This document shows, in pieces, positions 39,370 to 47,314 of a DNA stretch of 64,000 nt. The stretch is from Algorimicrobium algoritergicola (GTDB lineage Bacteria; Bacteroidota; Bacteroidia; Flavobacteriales; Flavobacteriaceae), in assembly GCF_008086165.1 (NCBI RefSeq), contig NZ_VSKL01000005.1:62001-126000 (forward strand), written 5' to 3'. The notes under the pieces are model-generated. The model saw only the letters and a program-made list of their open reading frames with translations, did no database searches and was not told the origin of the DNA. How positions within the stretch are numbered: the first letter of the stretch is position 1; each line of letters opens with the position of its first letter. A program made the position numbers and the translations under genes.

Positions 39370-40317
39370 CTAAAATTTTAGATTAATCTGTTTTGCTTTT
39401 TTAGCTATTAATTCTTTGAATTCTTCTTTTTTATCATTGCTTAAGAAACTGTTGTTAATTAGTTGCTCCCATTCTGTCATTCCAGTTTCTATACGTTTCC
39501 AGATATTTTGGATGGCCTTTTTAGGAATGCCACTTCCCTCTATGGCACCATCAAAATCTGAACGACCTATACGATTCTTTTTTCCATTGATATTAAGTGC
39601 TAATTCTTCGGGATCGTCAACAAGTAGTTGTGCCGCTATCATATCATACACAGGTGTTAAACTATAGTTTCCTGGTGCTTCGGCTATCAGTGAGAAGTTT
39701 TTTAAATGCATATCATTGTTCCCTATAAGAAATGAAACTATGACCTGTTCATAAAAGCGTATAATATCAATTAAGGGATTATAACCGTAGGTTTTTATGC
39801 TTTTGGCAATTTGCTCATAAGATCCTCTGTACTTGTGCTCGGTTAATCGTTGTGTAAACTGACAGGCATCTTCCATAGCCAACTTGCTGCCATCTGCTTT
39901 GCGATCTATTCGTCGCGTTAGGTAAGCGAGCTCGCCATCTTTTAGTGGGATTAATAAAAAAGGTACGGTGTCTACACCGCAAGCTTTGGCAAGATGCATG
40001 GATAAAGCTTCTATTTGTGGCATTTCGGGATGTAGCGCAAAAGGCGGTTTTAATATAAACCGTCCATTTAAAGCCCCAACAATGGTTAGGCGCTTATCAT
40101 TAGCCGCTTCATTGTTATAGCCTAAAGAGAGCTTTGGCTGTACACCTGTAACAATTAAACGTTGTGCTACGTTTTCTTTGGCCAGCTTGTCTATTTCCGA
40201 CGTGCCGTATTCCAATTGCAAAACCGACTCGTTGTCTTGCCAAAATTCTTTAAGGCAAGCTTCATGATACATAGTAGTACCATTGTCAATGGCTTTATGG
40301 CATGCTAAACAAATCAT
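39370..40317 (-). CDS. hipT: HipT-like Ser/Thr kinase toxin (HipA C-terminal domain)
   Basis: Kinase toxin of the HipA/HipT class; known members phosphorylate aminoacyl-tRNA synthetases and stop growth. Starting at ATG 40317 (ATGA overlap with the hipS stop) gives 315 residues, close to E. coli HipT. An N-terminal zinc-ribbon-like C3-C6-H18-C21 set precedes the kinase. The Gly-rich loop region is VTGVQPKLSL at 56-65, with Thr57 where HipT has its autophosphorylated serine pair. Catalytic Asp202 is in GNNDMHLKNFSL and the metal-binding Asp225 in TPVYDM. The separate N-terminal HipA subdomain is encoded upstream as hipS. A longer frame to 40356 is possible but less likely. Confidence 0.85.
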   Translation of the reverse strand: MICLACHKAIDNGTTMYHEACLKEFWQDNESVLQLEYGTSEIDKLAKENVAQRLIVTGVQPKLSLGYNNEAANDKRLTIVGALNGRFILKPPFALHPEMPQIEALSMHLAKACGVDTVPFLLIPLKDGELAYLTRRIDRKADGSKLAMEDACQFTQRLTEHKYRGSYEQIAKSIKTYGYNPLIDIIRFYEQVIVSFLIGNNDMHLKNFSLIAEAPGNYSLTPVYDMIAAQLLVDDPEELALNINGKKNRIGRSDFDGAIEGSGIPKKAIQNIWKRIETGMTEWEQLINNSFLSNDKKEEFKELIAKKAKQINLKF

Positions 40318-40628
40318 ATCTCGCGTATGCTTATGTTGCCGATACAGTCGCGGCAAGTGGTTAATAATAGCCCCATACGATCTCTAGGATTGAGCTTCCA
40401 GTTTTTATGTGCAATTTCAAGCAACCAGCCTTCAGGAATTAATCCATCAAAAAAGGGGAATAGGTATTCCGACTGATACACGTCTTCCTGGAGCGGTAAT
40501 GATAGCGCTACGGGCATTGGGTTGTCGGTATTCAAATAGTCAGTGTCATAAGAAAAGAAGTAACCATCATCGGTTTCTTTTAGAATGCCTGCTTGTTGGT
40601 TATTTATCCAGATTGCTCCTTGTCTCAT
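40314..40628 (-). CDS. hipS: HipS-like protein (detached HipA N-terminal subdomain)
   Basis: 104-residue protein matching the first subdomain of HipA (Couple_hipA): FPFFDGLIPEGWLLEIAHKNWKL and the DRMGLLLTTCRDCIGNISI end are typical. In the known tripartite HipBST system this small protein, not HipB, is the antitoxin that neutralises the kinase. The order hipB-hipS-hipT and both overlaps (29 bp with hipB, 4 bp with hipT) fit that arrangement. Alternatively it may simply be a split HipA subunit needed for activity. Confidence 0.82.
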   Translation of the reverse strand: MRQGAIWINNQQAGILKETDDGYFFSYDTDYLNTDNPMPVALSLPLQEDVYQSEYLFPFFDGLIPEGWLLEIAHKNWKLNPRDRMGLLLTTCRDCIGNISIREI

Positions 40629-40842
40629 TGTTTATAGGTGTCGGGGTTAATGTATGACGAAAGAATTGTAATAACTGATTAACTTTATCTGTCATCACAT
40701 TTGGTTTGCCTTGTTCGAGTTCGCGTAGGAAGCGTAAACCTATTCCTGTCAAATCTGCTAGTTCTATTTGTGTATAGTTTGCCTCCTTTCGTCTGTTACG
40801 AACGAAAGTCGCTATGACATTATTGCGGTCCCATGATTTCAT
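40600..40842 (-). CDS. hipB: HipB-like HTH (XRE) DNA-binding protein
   Basis: 80-residue helix-turn-helix regulator, with the HTH at about residues 10-60 (IATFVRNRRKEANYTQIELADLTGIGLRFLRELEQGK). First gene of the hip operon; expected to repress the operon through the three palindromic sites just upstream (40844-40946) and to bridge HipS-HipT. The start codon is 2 bp from the nearest operator. Confidence 0.87.
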   Translation of the reverse strand: MKSWDRNNVIATFVRNRRKEANYTQIELADLTGIGLRFLRELEQGKPNVMTDKVNQLLQFFRHTLTPTPINNETRSNLDK

Positions 40843-40843
40843 A

Positions 40844-40865
40844 ATTATACCTTTATGGGTGCAAT
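40844..40865. promoter_or_regulatory. Operator O1 of the hip operon
   Basis: ATTATACC, 6 bases, GGTGCAAT: imperfect palindrome (two mismatches in the right arm) directly in front of the hipB start codon. Same pattern as O2 and O3. Confidence 0.65.
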
Positions 40866-40883
40866 TTACTAATTTTTATTGAT

Positions 40884-40905
40884 ATTATACCTTAAAGGGT
40901 ATAAT
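40884..40905. promoter_or_regulatory. Operator O2 of the hip operon
   Basis: ATTATACC, N6, GGTATAAT: perfect 8-bp arms. 40 bp from O1, i.e. about four helical turns. Confidence 0.75.
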
Positions 40906-40924
40906 TATTATATGATTGATGTAG

Positions 40925-40946
40925 AATATACCCGACAGGGTATATT
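40925..40946. promoter_or_regulatory. Operator O3 of the hip operon
   Basis: AATATACC, N6, GGTATATT: perfect 8-bp arms. 41 bp from O2. It lies only 6 bp beyond the stop of the upstream small gene. Confidence 0.75.
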
Positions 40947-40952
40947 TAAGAA

Positions 40953-41150
40953 TTACTCTAGATAGCGCATAACGGTCTCTTGTTTAATACCACTGTATTC
41001 AGAGAATTCTTCTGCAGTGATAAACTGGTAGGACTTTTTACCAAAGTGCCTTTTTATGTCGTTTAAGAGCTTACGACCATAGCGCTCACTTCTGCCCGTG
41101 ATGCGCATAATATCTTTTGGGTAGATACATAGTCTTTTGATGTTGCTCAT
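40953..41150 (-). CDS. Small HTH-like DNA-binding protein
   Basis: 65 residues, basic, with an excisionase/MerR-like helix pattern (LCIYPKDIMRITGRSERYGRKLLNDIKRHFGKK then FITAEEFSEYSGIKQETVMRYL). This little family occurs in Bacteroidota accessory regions; the two half motifs suggest one winged helix domain. Function unknown. It precedes the hip operon on the same strand but the three operators between them imply separate control. Confidence 0.7.
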   Translation of the reverse strand: MSNIKRLCIYPKDIMRITGRSERYGRKLLNDIKRHFGKKSYQFITAEEFSEYSGIKQETVMRYLE

Positions 41151-41299
41151 ACTTTATCCATGCTTTATCCATACATGATCTTGCCATCATCCATAGGTTT
41201 AAACTGGCAAAAAAGGCACTTTTCGGCATAGGAGTGAAGTGCTTTTGGGATTGCTTATTAAAGATACGGAGTTTTGATTAAAATAAAAAACTTTGAACC

Positions 41300-42055
41300 A
41301 TGGCAAGACAAACTGGTATTATAAAATTAAAGGGAACTCTGGATGATATTTCCTTTTACAAGACAAGCGACGGGCATTTGGCCCGTACTAAAGGCGGTAT
41401 TGATGGTAATCGTATTGCGAATGACCCTGCGTTTCAACGTACGCGCGAAAATGGCTCTGAATTTGGGCGTGCGGGCAAAGCCGGCAAGCTGATTCGGAAT
41501 GCGATTCGGGTGTTGCTGCAAAACGCCAAAGACAAACGTGTGGTTAGTAGATTGACTAAAGATTTGGTGGCCATTATTAAAACAGACCTCGTGAATTTAA
41601 GAGGAGAGCGTACCGTTCAAGATGGGGATTTGAGTCGTTTTTTAGGCTTCGAATTTAACCTCAACGGTAAACTGGGCTCCACTTTATTCGCTCCTTTCGT
41701 AGTGGCTTTTGATCGGGTGACAGGAAGTGCTGATGTTACATTGGCAGCTTTTAGTCCGACGGTACGAATAGCAGCTCCTTCAGGAACGACTCATTTTAAC
41801 GTTGTTATGGGTGCTGCAGAAGTAGACTTCACTACAGAAACTTTCGTCTTTGAAATGGCAAGTTCTGGAATTTTGCCTTACACAGCACCAGATACGGTAC
41901 CAATTGCATTAAACGCGGCACTTACGGCTAACTCGGTATTACCGGTTATTGAAGTGGTTGGTATTGAGTTTTACCAGGAAGTGAATGGTGACATGTACCC
42001 ATTGAAAAATGGTGCTTTCAACGCGCTTTCTGCAGCTCTTGTTGACACACTTTAA
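41300..42055 (+). CDS. Conserved Bacteroidota protein, 251 residues, unknown function
   Basis: Starts with MARQTGIIKLKGTLDDISFYKTSDGHLARTKGG, a start that I recognise from a Bacteroidota family without known function, and continues with a helical/basic part (about 45-110) and a beta-rich C-terminal domain (about 115-251). No signal peptide or membrane segment. First of four same-strand genes with near-zero spacing (41300-42862), so these very likely act together. The G+C content is higher than in flanking core genes, suggesting transfer. A capsid- or tail-like structural protein is one guess, not supported beyond composition and neighbours. Confidence 0.7.
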   Translation: MARQTGIIKLKGTLDDISFYKTSDGHLARTKGGIDGNRIANDPAFQRTRENGSEFGRAGKAGKLIRNAIRVLLQNAKDKRVVSRLTKDLVAIIKTDLVNLRGERTVQDGDLSRFLGFEFNLNGKLGSTLFAPFVVAFDRVTGSADVTLAAFSPTVRIAAPSGTTHFNVVMGAAEVDFTTETFVFEMASSGILPYTAPDTVPIALNAALTANSVLPVIEVVGIEFYQEVNGDMYPLKNGAFNALSAALVDTL

Positions 42056-42056
42056 A

Positions 42057-42452
42057 ATGGATTTAATACTCCAAAGACATTATTTTGAAGAGGGTACCAA
42101 TGGTACCCTCTTTATTAATGGTCGGTTTATCTGTTTTATGATTGAATTGCCTTGGCTTCATAATAAGCGCCAAGTTTCCTGTATTCCGGAAGGGATTTAT
42201 GAATTAGGATCACGATATTCTAGTCGTTTAGGGAATCATATTCATGTTATGGGTGTGGATGGTCGGCAATTGATATTGATTCATAAGGCAAATGATGCGG
42301 CTAAAGAGTTGGAGGGCTGTTTGGCACCGGTGAGTCAACTTTCGGGCATAGGAACTGGTTGGTCTTCCCAACTAGCAATGCAGAAAATCCTTTCACTTTG
42401 TCATCAAGCTTTTGAGCGCAAAGGACAAATCTCATTAACCATAAAATCTTAA
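42057..42452 (+). CDS. DUF5675 family protein
   Basis: 131-residue protein of the DUF5675 family. The pattern CIPEGIYELGSRYSSRLGNHIHV, then ILIHKAND, 76-His, and EGCLAP with Cys88, resembles the His...Gly-Cys active site of YkuD L,D-transpeptidases (H then GC about a dozen residues later), so it may act on peptidoglycan; this is inference by motif likeness. ATG at 42057 overlaps nothing but follows the previous stop by one base. Second gene in the four-gene cluster. Confidence 0.75.
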   Translation: MDLILQRHYFEEGTNGTLFINGRFICFMIELPWLHNKRQVSCIPEGIYELGSRYSSRLGNHIHVMGVDGRQLILIHKANDAAKELEGCLAPVSQLSGIGTGWSSQLAMQKILSLCHQAFERKGQISLTIKS

Positions 42453-42456
42453 AATT

Positions 42457-42681
42457 ATGAATCTAGTTGAACGTTATAAAGAACCTACTCCAAGGTTTTT
42501 CAAAATTTTGAGAAATATTGGAATCGCATTGGCTGCTGCTGGTGGCGCCATTATTGCAGCTCCCATTAGTTTGCCTACAATTGTAATTACCATTGCGACT
42601 TATATGGCCGTTGCAGGAACTGTAGCTACAGCCGTAAGTCAGGCGGCCGTTATTGATGATACATCGGATAAAAAAGATTAG
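42457..42681 (+). CDS. Small membrane protein (holin-like)
   Basis: 74 residues; an amphipathic basic N-terminus, two adjacent hydrophobic Ala/Gly/Ile-rich segments (about 20-40 and 43-64) and an acidic/lysine tail (DDTSDKKD). Size and topology recall holins but there is no family match I can name. 4 bp after the DUF5675 gene. Confidence 0.65.
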   Translation: MNLVERYKEPTPRFFKILRNIGIALAAAGGAIIAAPISLPTIVITIATYMAVAGTVATAVSQAAVIDDTSDKKD

Positions 42682-42682
42682 A

Positions 42683-42862
42683 ATGGATTTTACTGATATA
42701 AATACCAAAATCGGGTTTTTGGGTGGTACGTTTTTTTCTATCGCCTTAAATATTAGTTTGGATGCTATTCTATTCACAGTTGTAATGGCTAGTATAGGCG
42801 CTTCTGTTAGTTATGTGGTGGCCAAACTCCTTAATTATCTTTTCAGTTTCTTCAAAAAATAG
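42683..42862 (+). CDS. Small membrane protein (59 residues)
   Basis: Start MDFTDINTKIGFLGGTFFS, with two hydrophobic segments (about 11-28 and 30-53) and a basic C-terminal end (FSFFKK). The ATG at 42683 begins one base after the stop of the previous gene; an in-frame ATG at 42653 is less likely. Function unknown, holin- or pinholin-like in size. A terminator hairpin follows at 42864. Confidence 0.65.
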   Translation: MDFTDINTKIGFLGGTFFSIALNISLDAILFTVVMASIGASVSYVVAKLLNYLFSFFKK

Positions 42863-42863
42863 T

Positions 42864-42893
42864 CAAAGGCTCTTCTTCAAGGGCCTTTTTTTA
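42864..42893 (+). terminator. Intrinsic terminator after the four-gene cluster
   Basis: AAAGGCTC...GGGCCTTTTTTT stem with a TTCTTCAA loop; it confirms the four genes as one transcription unit. Confidence 0.8.
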
Positions 42894-43270
42894 TGGTTCT
42901 TTTTCAAAAATAACGAGGCTTATACTTTCATAATGCTTGCAGTTAGTGTTCTTTCGCTATCACGGTTGTTTTAAAAACGATCTATTCCCTTCATTATTTT
43001 TTCAAAAGAAAAGAAAAAAAGAAAGCCATTAACCTGTAGCCGTGGCGATACTGTCAAGTTTTTTGGATAAAATTTTTTTTCTAAATTTTGTTCAAAACCC
43101 GGAGGGCTTGAACTTTATAGTATTATGGCGTGGGCTGAAGGGAGGCTACTATATTTGTTCTCTTTTTTTATTTTATTCTTCTTGTTTCTTTGCTTTGTAT
43201 GTTATTGAATGTTTTTATTCGGCAGGTAATCTTTAAGGCGCGAGCCGACTGCGAGTTTAGCAAGGCTGGT

Positions 43271-43312
43271 GTGGTAATAGCACGTTGCCTTTTCGGCAAA
43301 AGTGCGTACCAC
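43271..43312. repeat. Three-tier stem-loop
   Basis: Nested arms: GTGGTA (43271-43276) with TACCAC (43307-43312); GCAC (43280-43283) with GTGC (43302-43305); TTGCC (43285-43289) with GGCAA (43295-43299). A strong branched hairpin of 42 bases. Confidence 0.75.
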
Positions 43313-43465
43313 AGCAACGGTTTACCGCAAGGGTGGCGGATTTTTTGATTTTATAGTGTAGTCGGATGTAGTTTTGTGGACGGTAGGAGGATAGTCAAAT
43401 TTTGGAAGTGCAAGGCTTGGTATTGAGAGGTGTTATTTACGTTAAGTTTTAGATTGGTTTTTGAT

Positions 43466-43493
43466 GAGGTTCCTGATTTCGCAGGAATTTGGG
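43466..43493. repeat. Hairpin repeat copy 1
   Basis: GAGGTTCCTGATTTCGCAGG...: TTCCTG and CAGGAA arms; homologous to the copy at 43579. Confidence 0.65.
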
Positions 43494-43578
43494 CCTTGCT
43501 CTTGTGATTTTTGCGAAATGGGATAACCCTTGGGGTTGCTGGTTGGTCTAATACGAAAAAAATTGATTGTACTTAAAA

Positions 43579-43607
43579 GAGGTCCCTGCTTTCGCAGGGA
43601 TTCAGGG
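43579..43607. repeat. Hairpin repeat copy 2
   Basis: GAGGTCCCTGCTTTCGCAGG...: TCCCTGC and GCAGGGA arms. Compared with copy 1 the changes are mostly compensated on both arms, so the stem seems maintained. Confidence 0.65.
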
Positions 43608-43655
43608 GTTATCTTATTTGCAAACTGGACAGGTCAAAAAATATGCCACCCGCAG

Positions 43656-43748
43656 CCCCACATATTTGAATCGGCAGTAATAGTCATATGTTAGCTAATT
43701 TTTTCTTAATAGACGCTATTGATTTATGTCGCTATTATATATGTGGGG
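43656..43748. repeat. Inverted repeat, 10-bp arms
   Basis: CCCCACATAT at 43656-43665 and ATATGTGGGG at 43739-43748. The direct repeat ACCCGCAG lies in the surroundings on both sides (about 43648 and 43762). Confidence 0.65.
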
Positions 43749-43792
43749 TTTGGCCGCAGCGACCCGCAGGCTCGCATCATATGAAGTAGCGG

Positions 43793-43852
43793 TTTTACCC
43801 CAAATACTTTACATGCGCTTGCGCGCATACCTAAATGGGGTTTGGGGTAAAA
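43793..43852. repeat. Inverted repeat, 12-bp perfect arms
   Basis: TTTTACCCCAAA (43793-43804) and TTTGGGGTAAAA (43841-43852), with a GCGCTTGCGCGC palindrome-like core between. GTAGC before and GCTAC after extend the symmetry. Confidence 0.7.
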
Positions 43853-44372
43853 GAGTAGCTACGGGTGAGGAGGGAGTGAATGTGTGAAATAAAACAAATA
43901 AATGGAGCCAACGAGGACGTCTCGCCGCAGTGGTTTCATTTATGGTATATGCAAGCCTTGTAATAGCTTGATTTTATAGGTGCTATGAGCTTTTTTTTAA
44001 AAAACGGTATACCGAACGCATACCGAATTGGCTTGCAGATATGTTTTATGGAACGAAATGGAGCGACCAACGAACACCTTATTACCTGCCTTCCTGTTTT
44101 TTATAGTCAGACGAGTTTTTAAACAGATGATTAGTTTTCGTGTTTAGATTGACTAAACTATAATGAATTTCCGGTATGTAATTAATACGACGTTATTAGC
44201 GGTGGCTTTAAATACTTGTTATAGGAATGTAGCATCTATCCGCAGGTAGGTGCGAAATGGAGATAACTAGTATTGCGCGGAACTGGAAGCTTTTGCGCGT
44301 GAGGGCGTGCAGCCATTTTGCGGAACGACGGAATGCGTAAATGCTGGAGGTGGGGATTTTTGAAAAGGTATT

Positions 44373-45104
44373 TTATATGACTAGGCCTTCATATTTTACT
44401 TCGTCGATAATTGATGGGATATTACTATTTACTTTTGGGCTAAATAATTCTTTACTAATTGTATAAGTGCTTAATTTACTCTCTGGGTATGGGCTGTTTA
44501 TTAATTCCATGATGTCTTTTTCGGAAATATTATCTTTTAACCATTCTTGTTCGATATCCTGGTTTAATAGAACTGGTTGTCTGTTTTTTTTGTTGTGAAT
44601 TTTAGCTAATAGGGGTGAAGCTGATTTGGTTAGAATTGTAAAGGTAAAAACATTATCAATTATAGTGTAAATGCCAGCTAGTGATAAAACCTCATCATCT
44701 TTTCTTTTAATATGGAATGGGTACTTTTTACCTTTATATTCGTGTGGTTCGAAAAAGCCGGTAACAGGAACAATACATCTTTTTGATACTACGGAATGTT
44801 TATATATGAAATGATCGAATAGCTTTTCGGAGCGTGCATTTAAACCACCACCATAACGAACGGCTTCTTTGTAATAGTCTGTTATTTGCGATGCTGTTTT
44901 ATTGTTTGGAACAATTCCCCAAAGACCCGGTGTAATAACTGAAGGTTCTTCTTGTGGAATGATAAGCATATCGGGATGTGAGAAACCGTTTAAGTGATAC
45001 CTTGGTTTGTCGTATTTTTCTCTTGAGCCTTCATCTGTAAGTGACACTTTATAGTGCTTTTCAAGTTTTATTACTTTTTGGGTTTGAGAGGTGTGGAAGC
45101 ACAT
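44373..45104 (-). CDS. SOS response-associated peptidase (SRAP, YedK/HMCES)
   Basis: Protein that forms a protective crosslink with abasic sites in single-stranded DNA. The start at ATG 45104 is required because the catalytic cysteine must be residue 2 (MCFHTSQTQ); a longer frame to 45176 exists but would bury it. Other family features: NARSEKLFD, RCIVPVTGFFEPHEYKGKKYPFHI and the His in IHNKKNRQPVLL. 243 residues is normal. SRAP genes are frequent at the edges of mobile elements in Bacteroidota; here it borders the non-coding region and the defence island. Confidence 0.92.
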   Translation of the reverse strand: MCFHTSQTQKVIKLEKHYKVSLTDEGSREKYDKPRYHLNGFSHPDMLIIPQEEPSVITPGLWGIVPNNKTASQITDYYKEAVRYGGGLNARSEKLFDHFIYKHSVVSKRCIVPVTGFFEPHEYKGKKYPFHIKRKDDEVLSLAGIYTIIDNVFTFTILTKSASPLLAKIHNKKNRQPVLLNQDIEQEWLKDNISEKDIMELINSPYPESKLSTYTISKELFSPKVNSNIPSIIDEVKYEGLVI

Positions 45105-45236
45105 TATTTTTTGAGTTAGAGTTTTAAAGGTATGATTATGGTTTTTTTTTAACACTAACAGTGAATTAAATACCAATAAATGAGTATAGTTACTAAATAT
45201 TGAGGTTTTGGGATTAAAATTAAGAAGTGCAGTCGA

Positions 45237-45284
45237 TAACCAAGTAATTAATTATACACGGCTTAAGTTGTTTCTTTCTACTGT
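45237..45284 (-). repeat. attC-like element D (partial)
   Basis: Only one arm remains. On the plus strand ACCAAGTAATTAATTATACACGG is closely similar to the inner arm of element C (ACCAAGCAATTAATAATACA). It directly follows the DnaJ-TPR stop. The rest of the element was not found, so the array appears truncated here. Confidence 0.5.
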
Positions 45285-47090
45285 TCAATTTTGCGCTATT
45301 CTTTTCATAATTTCAATTGCTTCAGGTTTTCCTAATTCGGCAGCTTTCTTAATTAAAGGTATTGCTTTCTCAAATTCATTAGCATTGTAATAAGTAACAC
45401 CTGCGTTCCAATAGGAATCTGTATGTTCTGGATTTAGGTTTATTGAATTTTGAAAACTTTGAATAGCTTCATTTACTTTTCCTTGTTTAAGATATACTAT
45501 TCCCATATAATAGTGTGGCACATTATCTTGTGAATTTAACTGATTAGCTTTTTTGAAAAGCGGCATTGACTTATTATATGCCTTTATATAATGATATTCT
45601 TTTGCTAACCCCAAAACAATTACGTAATTGTTAGGCTCAATTTTATATAATGTTTCATATTCTGAAAGTAGATTTTTATAATCTTTCATATCGTCTAAAA
45701 CTCTAATTTTTTCAAGACGGTAATCTAAATCTCTTGGTTCAAGTTCAATAACTTTATTTATATAGAATAATGCTTTATCATATTTCTTTTGATGTCGGTA
45801 AACTATAGAAAGACTGTGCTGTGTGGGTAAATCACTAATGTTTAATTCGAGAGATTTTAATAAAAACTTTTCAGCTTTTTTATAGTATCCGTTATCATCG
45901 TTTATAACTCCAAGTCTCCAAAAGGCTTTTTGATTAATAGTATCATATTTTATTGCTTTTTCTAAATATTCAGAGCTTTTATCAAAACCCCCAAGATGTC
46001 CATATGATTTACCAATATTATAATAAGCTATTCCTAAATATACTGTATCCAAATTTAGGATAGCTTTTTTGTAGTTTGAAATCGCTAAATCATATTGACC
46101 TAAATCACTATAAACATTAGCTAAACTGTTTTGATAAAACGGCTCATTTGGACTTAACTCTAAACTTTTTTCAAAGTCTTTTTGAGCTAAATCTAATTTA
46201 TTCATTGAGCGATATGATATTCCTCTATCAAAATAATGTACTGAATTGAAAGCGTCATATTCAATTGCTTTGGTCAAATCTGCAATAGAACCATCGGGAT
46301 TGCCAAGTTCGTCTTTAATAGCACCACGGTTATGATAGGCATCTGCATAATCTGACTTTAATTCGATTACCTTTGAATATGAAAGGATTGCTTTATCTTT
46401 TTGACCAATTTTATTTAGAATAGTTCCTTTTACAAAATGGGCATCTGCATTATCTGGATTTAGTTCTATGGATTTGTTGATATTTTGGAATGCTTGAGAT
46501 AAACTGTCGGTTTTAATATTTTTAATAGTTTTTTTTAAAAACTCTTTAGATTGAGATATTTTACTTTCTTTATTATAATGGTTGAAAAAAAATATTCCAC
46601 CACCAATTATGAGTATAACTACTAAAAAGGCTATTATTTTTTTTAGGGATTTTTGGTTCTCGTTTTTCTGTAAAGATTTTGCTTTCTCTTTATATTTTGT
46701 TGATTTTTCTTTTTCTTTGTTAACCTTGACTTGTAAGTCTTTTTCTATTTGTTTTTGATTTTTTATTTCTTCCTCGTATCGTTTTTGCTTTTCATCAAAT
46801 CCTTTCTGTTGTCTTTTTAATTCTTGTTCGTATTTGTATTTAAAGCTTCTTTCAAAGTCTTGATTGTTGCCTTTTTTTTGAGTGTTAAATTTAAAGTCAT
46901 AATTTACCCTTTTAGTATCATCGGATAATATTTCGAAAGCTTCGAGTATTTCTTTAAAACGCTCTTCAAAAAATTTATCGCCATCGTTTTTATCAGGATG
47001 AAATTTTACGGATAATTTTCGGTAGGCTTTTTTTATTTCTTGTGAAGATGAATTTTTCTCTATACCAAGAATGTAATAATAGTCTTTCAT
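45285..47090 (-). CDS. DnaJ-domain protein with membrane segment and TPR repeats
   Basis: 601-residue protein: J domain at about 1-70 with the HPD motif ([11 protein letters not shown]), a charged coiled coil (about 80-145), one transmembrane helix (about 152-172), and TPR repeats (about 195-595; many have the pattern [22 protein letters not shown]). It probably recruits Hsp70 (DnaK) at the membrane, with TPRs binding clients; the target is unknown. It is bounded by attC-like elements on both sides (45237 and 47109), so it may be a mobile cassette gene. Function in defence is only suggested by its neighbours. Confidence 0.82.
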   Translation of the reverse strand: MKDYYYILGIEKNSSSQEIKKAYRKLSVKFHPDKNDGDKFFEERFKEILEAFEILSDDTKRVNYDFKFNTQKKGNNQDFERSFKYKYEQELKRQQKGFDEKQKRYEEEIKNQKQIEKDLQVKVNKEKEKSTKYKEKAKSLQKNENQKSLKKIIAFLVVILIIGGGIFFFNHYNKESKISQSKEFLKKTIKNIKTDSLSQAFQNINKSIELNPDNADAHFVKGTILNKIGQKDKAILSYSKVIELKSDYADAYHNRGAIKDELGNPDGSIADLTKAIEYDAFNSVHYFDRGISYRSMNKLDLAQKDFEKSLELSPNEPFYQNSLANVYSDLGQYDLAISNYKKAILNLDTVYLGIAYYNIGKSYGHLGGFDKSSEYLEKAIKYDTINQKAFWRLGVINDDNGYYKKAEKFLLKSLELNISDLPTQHSLSIVYRHQKKYDKALFYINKVIELEPRDLDYRLEKIRVLDDMKDYKNLLSEYETLYKIEPNNYVIVLGLAKEYHYIKAYNKSMPLFKKANQLNSQDNVPHYYMGIVYLKQGKVNEAIQSFQNSINLNPEHTDSYWNAGVTYYNANEFEKAIPLIKKAAELGKPEAIEIMKRIAQN

Positions 47091-47108
47091 CTATGAATTT
47101 TGTTTTTA

Positions 47109-47314
47109 GCAATAAAAGTTAACGGTTTTGTATATGGCTCGTAGCGTGCAAATTAGCGATAACTTTTCGATTAAGCACGAGCAGATTTTTTTAATTTTCT
47201 TATTATCTTTTCTTTTCAATAAGCCAAATTAAAAAATTTGGCGGACTAGCAAATATGCCTTAACTTCGATTAATCAACTGATTAGCTATGAATTATATGC
47301 GGTGTTAGTGACAG
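47109..47314 (-). repeat. attC-like element B
   Basis: About 206 bp filling the gap between the hamB stop (47315) and the DnaJ gene start. Outer arms: GTTAACGGTTTTGTATATGG (from 47118) pairs imperfectly with the right arm (47282-47314) containing ATTATATGCGGTGTTAGTG. A perfect central hairpin GCCAAATT-AAAA-AATTTGGC lies at 47223-47242. Confidence 0.6.

Larger units (their letters stand above)
42894..44372. other. 1.48-kb non-coding region with many dyad symmetries
   Basis: No convincing gene on either strand, yet the stretch is less AT-rich than its surroundings and is packed with hairpins and inverted repeats (listed separately at 43271, 43466, 43579, 43656 and 43793). Also ATAAATG/CATTTAT arms around 43908-43943. 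Such composition is reminiscent of transfer origins or control regions of Bacteroidota conjugative elements, but no relaxase or Tra gene is present, so the origin is unknown. Confidence 0.55.

Noticed and set aside
43042-43236. 64-codon frame in the non-coding region
   Set aside because: Hydrophobic low-complexity stretch from T-rich DNA, no family resemblance, no ribosome site.
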